From assembly GCA_025399215.1 (NCBI GenBank), contig MU621564.1, positions 1 through 10,090 of the forward strand: 10,090 nucleotides of DNA, written 5' to 3'. The position numbers and the translations under genes are program-made. Numbering within the stretch: position 1 is the first letter of the stretch; each line of letters opens with the position of its first letter. Shown here in pieces: positions 7,689 through 10,090 of this stretch. The notes beneath the pieces were generated by a model, which saw nothing but the letters and a program-made list of their open reading frames with translations, searched no databases and was not told the origin of the DNA. Source of the stretch: Globomyces pollinis-pini. Taxonomy: Eukaryota > Chytridiomycota > Chytridiomycetes > Rhizophydiales > Globomycetaceae.

Positions 7689-9001
7689 TCATCCTATCAA
7701 ATATCCTAATATATCAGACAGTGATAAAAGCCCTTTCAACTTATTATCCTCCAATATTACAAATCGGCGCACTTGTGATGATTTGATGGACATGAGCACC
7801 TGTCCCAAAGTATCCGTTAAACAACATGAATAGATTCCTGTAAAGTCCTGAAGTACATATTAAAAAATAAAATATTACCTGAGATCTTTGTAGCAATGCT
7901 TCACAGACAGGCATGTCTAAATTATAAAACGGCTCTCCTTTCGCCAGCATCTGAACGATTAATTCATAACAACATACCAACACATCATATTTTTCATAAA
8001 CATTTGTAACATGGCCTAAAGATTTAACATATGGGTAAAGCGTTACCATCTTTATCTACAATAGGCACAGATGAAATACGTTTCCTTATAAACAATTTTA
8101 GAATGTCTATCAAAGGTGTTTCCTTTCCTATAGAATTGTTAATTCTGCGTTTCTTCGTCAATACTAACTGTGATCAGATTCTTGAATGTCCCAATTCCAA
8201 TATCCTTTAATGTTCGATTCATTAACTCTGAATCAGTTTCCTTCAAATGTCAAAACAGTTGACTTACATGTGCTGCAATAAATCGTAAAATCTTATTTTG
8301 TGTCAAGACGGAAATGATGGTATCTGATTTGGGAGTCGACTCAAGCAGTGGTAATCGATGTAAATGATTCTTTATCAACAATCTGCTCGCTAAATTTTTC
8401 AGTGATTAATACTGTACCATTGTATAAACTTTCCAGAGGTTGAATGGTTATGGTTGAATTAGGTAAACACTTCAATGTGTCTCGCTCCAGGTCTAGTATT
8501 GTCAATTCAACAAAAAACCTACCTCTCAATCCACCAATAGTTAATTCATCTATCTCCAATAGAGCTTCATCAACTGATGATGATTGATCAAAATAGTACA
8601 ATATCAGTTGGATGAAATCAGTGACTAAACACATTTAATAACACAATCATTGTTCAGTAAAGGGGTAAAGGTGAAATCCGAAATAATAAAAACAAGGATT
8701 TAAATAGAAATAAGGGTAGTTTTACCAGTCAACATTCCAACAAACTTTTGCTGCCGAGAATCCCAAACTGGAGCAGCTTGAACTCTACAATACATTAAAA
8801 TAAATTAACATAGAAACAGGTTATTTGAACGTATGGATAATGAAATCAAATTAGATGTTGAAAAAAAGTATCCTATTACCCATGTTGTAGTAACGCAGCT
8901 AATGCTTTCTTAACCAATAAAGAGCAATCAAAAACTATCACTTTGAACGAAGGTGAAAGAAGATCATAACATGTGTGAGTATGTAACACTTTGCAACGCA
9001 T
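7689..9001 (-). CDS. snf4: AMP-activated/SNF1 kinase gamma subunit (SNF4), 10 exons visible, N-terminus uncertain
   Basis: Exons: about 9001-8880, 8784-8726, 8624-8523, 8492-8418, 8389-8268, 8240-8165, 8127-8047, 8015-7978, 7950-7879, 7847-7689. Introns are 95, 101, 30, 28, 27, 37, 31, 27 and 31 nt. The 301-residue product has the four CBS repeats of the regulatory subunit that senses AMP/ATP: CBS1 has HTCYDLLSPSFKVIVFD, APVWDS and GMLTVTDFIQ; CBS2 has HLHRLPLLE and SVLTQNKILRF; CBS3 has KRISSVPIVDKDG and NVYEKYDVL; CBS4 has QVRRFVILED and LLSLSDILGYL. The Asp of each 'S/T-x-x-D' nucleotide-ribose contact is kept in CBS1, CBS3 and CBS4. The His before the Arg in CBS4 is replaced by Arg276. 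Yeast SNF4 has about 30 residues before the TCYD-like motif; only about ten are visible here. The ATG at 9001 gives a valid frame, but an upstream exon ending at a GTGAGT donor near 9052 and joining at the AG at 8989-8990 is also possible. Confidence 0.93.
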
Positions 9002-9354
9002 CAATCAATGTTGGAAATATGGTAAAAAGAAAGAAGAGTTTAAAAAACTCACCAATTCTTGAGCGTGACCATTGCTTGGTAGCTGCTTATAGCATTTGGT
9101 GTAGGTTTATTGTAAAATTCTATCAATGCCAAATATAAAAGATTTTAGGTTAAATGTAAACACTCTCATAAGAACCTACAACAAACACTACCATTTTGAC
9201 ACACCAGTACCACAAATCAGGTCCTAACTGAAACTGAAATCGTGTTCTACTGATTCAAACTTAGTTTCAAATAAGTGGCAAAGTGGATCTTGACCTTGAA
9301 TTCCCGAGATCTGGTGTTTAAAAAGGCGATGGCTAAACAAAGAGGTCATTTAAA
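9002..9354. other. Divergent intergenic region between AMPK gamma and the small secreted protein
   Basis: The right end carries a TATA-like element for the plus-strand gene (listed). The left end (9002-9140) may hold a missing 5' exon of AMPK gamma: on the minus strand there is a good GTGAGT donor near 9052 and a pyrimidine-rich stretch after it, but no ATG exon that fits clearly. The plus-strand 61-codon frame at 8953-9138 overlaps the conserved AMPK gamma exon and is not real. Confidence 0.4.
9317..9324 (+). promoter_or_regulatory. TATA-like element
   Basis: TTTAAAAA lies 31 nt upstream of the ATG at 9355, a spacing like that of the TATA box of SET copy 2. An upstream ATG at 9329 opens a 12-codon frame that overlaps the start; it could dampen translation. 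Weak motif, supported by position. Confidence 0.3.
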
Positions 9355-9657
9355 ATGGCATTGAAACTACAAAAAATGATCATCTTCACCACTGTAGCTT
9401 CCTCCGCTACTACACCATATCAAGTCGTCCAACAAGTGATAGTCAAAACTCCATGTGCAACTGCTACATCCGCAGTTCATTACCCAGAAGCAACACAAGT
9501 ATATCCGATTGCGTATGAAGGGAACCTTTCAGGGACAGCACCACAAGGATACTCTGTACAGGCCCTGAAAGAGGTGTCGAATGTGTATAACTCTGCTCAG
9601 CACAATAGCCTTTTCGCAGCGTCAATCGTGTTGTTAGCAGCACCATTTTTAGTGTGA
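9355..9657 (+). CDS. Small, probably secreted and GPI-anchored surface protein (100 aa)
   Basis: This is a single exon. The N-terminus (MALKLQKMIIFTTVASSATT) has a basic start, a short hydrophobic core and small residues fit for signal peptidase, so it reads as a signal peptide, though a weak one; Met8 is an alternative start. The middle is rich in Thr, Ala, Val, Gln and Tyr, has one Cys and one N-glycosylation site (NLS). The C-terminus (NSLFAASIVLLAAPFLV) is a hydrophobic end without a basic tail, preceded by small and polar residues: the pattern of a GPI-attachment signal. Codon use is more GC-rich and orderly than its surroundings, in keeping with an expressed gene. AATAAA follows the stop at 9662-9667. 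I do not recognise a family; a cell-wall or cell-surface role is inferred from the two end signals only. Confidence 0.6.
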   Translation: MALKLQKMIIFTTVASSATTPYQVVQQVIVKTPCATATSAVHYPEATQVYPIAYEGNLSGTAPQGYSVQALKEVSNVYNSAQHNSLFAASIVLLAAPFLV

Positions 9658-9661
9658 TTTT

Positions 9662-9667
9662 AATAAA
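9662..9667 (+). terminator. Polyadenylation signal of the small surface-protein gene
   Basis: AATAAA starts five bases after the TGA stop at 9655-9657. It is the canonical signal and correctly placed, which would give a very short 3' UTR. Confidence 0.45.
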
Positions 9668-9932
9668 ATATCCAATGTCGTATTTAAACTGTATGATAGT
9701 TATTGTTGATTGTGGAAGAGAGGTTTTCATAAAAACTATTCAACTTGGGATAACCAAATAGAGATCCAGTGGATAAAGCATCATATCAAGACGCACCATT
9801 TATTGTTAGATTCGAGGGTCTCGAGATGAATACTATTATTACTATTATAAGGCAATTTTGAAAGATGACTTGTGAATCGAATGTGATATTGGTATGCTGT
9901 ATTATATACTAGAGAGTAAAAGTGACGACAAA

Positions 9933-10006
9933 TCCTCCATGGCGCAATTGGCTAGCGCGTTCGACTGTTAATCGAGAGGTTGGTGGTTCAAGCCCACCTG
10001 GAGGAG
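9933..10006 (+). tRNA. trnN-GUU: tRNA-Asn (GUU)
   Basis: The cloverleaf is complete, 74 nt with no intron. The acceptor stem 9933-9939 pairs perfectly with 9999-10005, followed by discriminator G10006. The anticodon stem TTCGA/TCGAG closes the loop CTGTTAA, with anticodon GTT at 9967-9969. Internal promoters are visible: box A TGGCGCAATTGG and box B GGTTCAAGCCC. CCA is not encoded, as expected in eukaryotes. No T-run follows, so transcription should continue into the tRNA-Asp. Confidence 0.96.
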
Positions 10007-10010
10007 AAAG

Positions 10011-10082
10011 TCTTCAATAGTATAGTGGTTAGTATCTCCGCCTGTCACGCGGATGACCTGGGTTCGATTCCCAGTTGGAGAG
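10011..10082 (+). tRNA. trnD-GUC: tRNA-Asp (GUC)
   Basis: The cloverleaf is complete, 72 nt with no intron. Acceptor stem 10011-10017 pairs with 10075-10081 with one T-G wobble; discriminator G10082. The anticodon stem TCCGC/GCGGA closes the loop CTGTCAC, with anticodon GTC at 10044-10046. Box A (TAGTATAGTGG) and box B (GGTTCGATTCC) are present. It starts 4 nt after tRNA-Asn. Confidence 0.96.
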
Positions 10083-10083
10083 C

Positions 10084-10088
10084 TTTTT
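10084..10088 (+). terminator. RNA polymerase III terminator
   Basis: Five consecutive T two bases after the 3' end of tRNA-Asp. It is the only T-run after the tRNA pair within the window, so it probably ends a shared transcript. Confidence 0.75.
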
Positions 10089-10090
10089 GC

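Noticed and set aside
8953..9138. 61-codon plus-strand frame
   Set aside because: It overlaps the conserved CBS1 exon of AMPK gamma and has no domain or promoter of its own.
9464..9730. 88-codon minus-strand frame
   Set aside because: Antisense to the small surface-protein gene; composition is not protein-like and it runs across the AATAAA signal.
10007..10010. Reading the two tRNAs as one gene with a long variable arm
   Set aside because: Each has its own full cloverleaf, anticodon and discriminator base.

Overview
The window looks like nuclear DNA from an AT-rich fungus. Three genes fix this: a 56-residue cytosolic ribosomal protein uS14/RPS29 with a fungal-type sequence, an SNF4-type AMPK gamma subunit, and a TIA-1/PUB1-type protein with three RRMs. 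All are split by GT...AG introns and use the standard genetic code. Most of the 27 introns I could place are only 25-41 nt long, with a CTAAC/TTAAT-like branch element about 6-12 nt before the AG. That argues for a compact, early-diverging fungal lineage, but I cannot name the genus. There is no bacterial signature (no operons or Shine-Dalgarno pattern), no CRISPR array and no recognisable transposon.

Layout, left to right: (1) 2-571 (+) is the 3' end of an NmrA-like NAD(P)-binding protein with a C-terminal membrane segment. (2) 742-1821 (-) and 2395-3447 (-) are tandem paralogues, each encoding a single-pass membrane protein with a long linker and a C-terminal SET methyltransferase domain. 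Between them lies a possible small membrane-protein reading frame. (3) 3871-4782 (-) is an intronless protein with an HNH-nuclease-like motif at its C-terminus. (4) 5120-5360 (-) is RPS29. (5) 5770-7417 (-) is the three-RRM RNA-binding protein with ten introns. (6) 7689-about 9001 (-) is the AMPK gamma subunit with four CBS repeats, N-terminus unresolved. (7) 9355-9657 (+) is a small protein that looks secreted and GPI-anchored. (8) 9933-10082 (+) is a tRNA-Asn/tRNA-Asp pair separated by 4 nt and followed by one T-run.

There is no operon-like logic. The right two thirds holds housekeeping genes for translation, mRNA fate and energy sensing. The left third (SET pair plus HNH protein) is more lineage-specific and is where new biology is most likely. 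All exon models below were built by hand from splice signals and reading frame; each complete model stays in frame to its stop codon.
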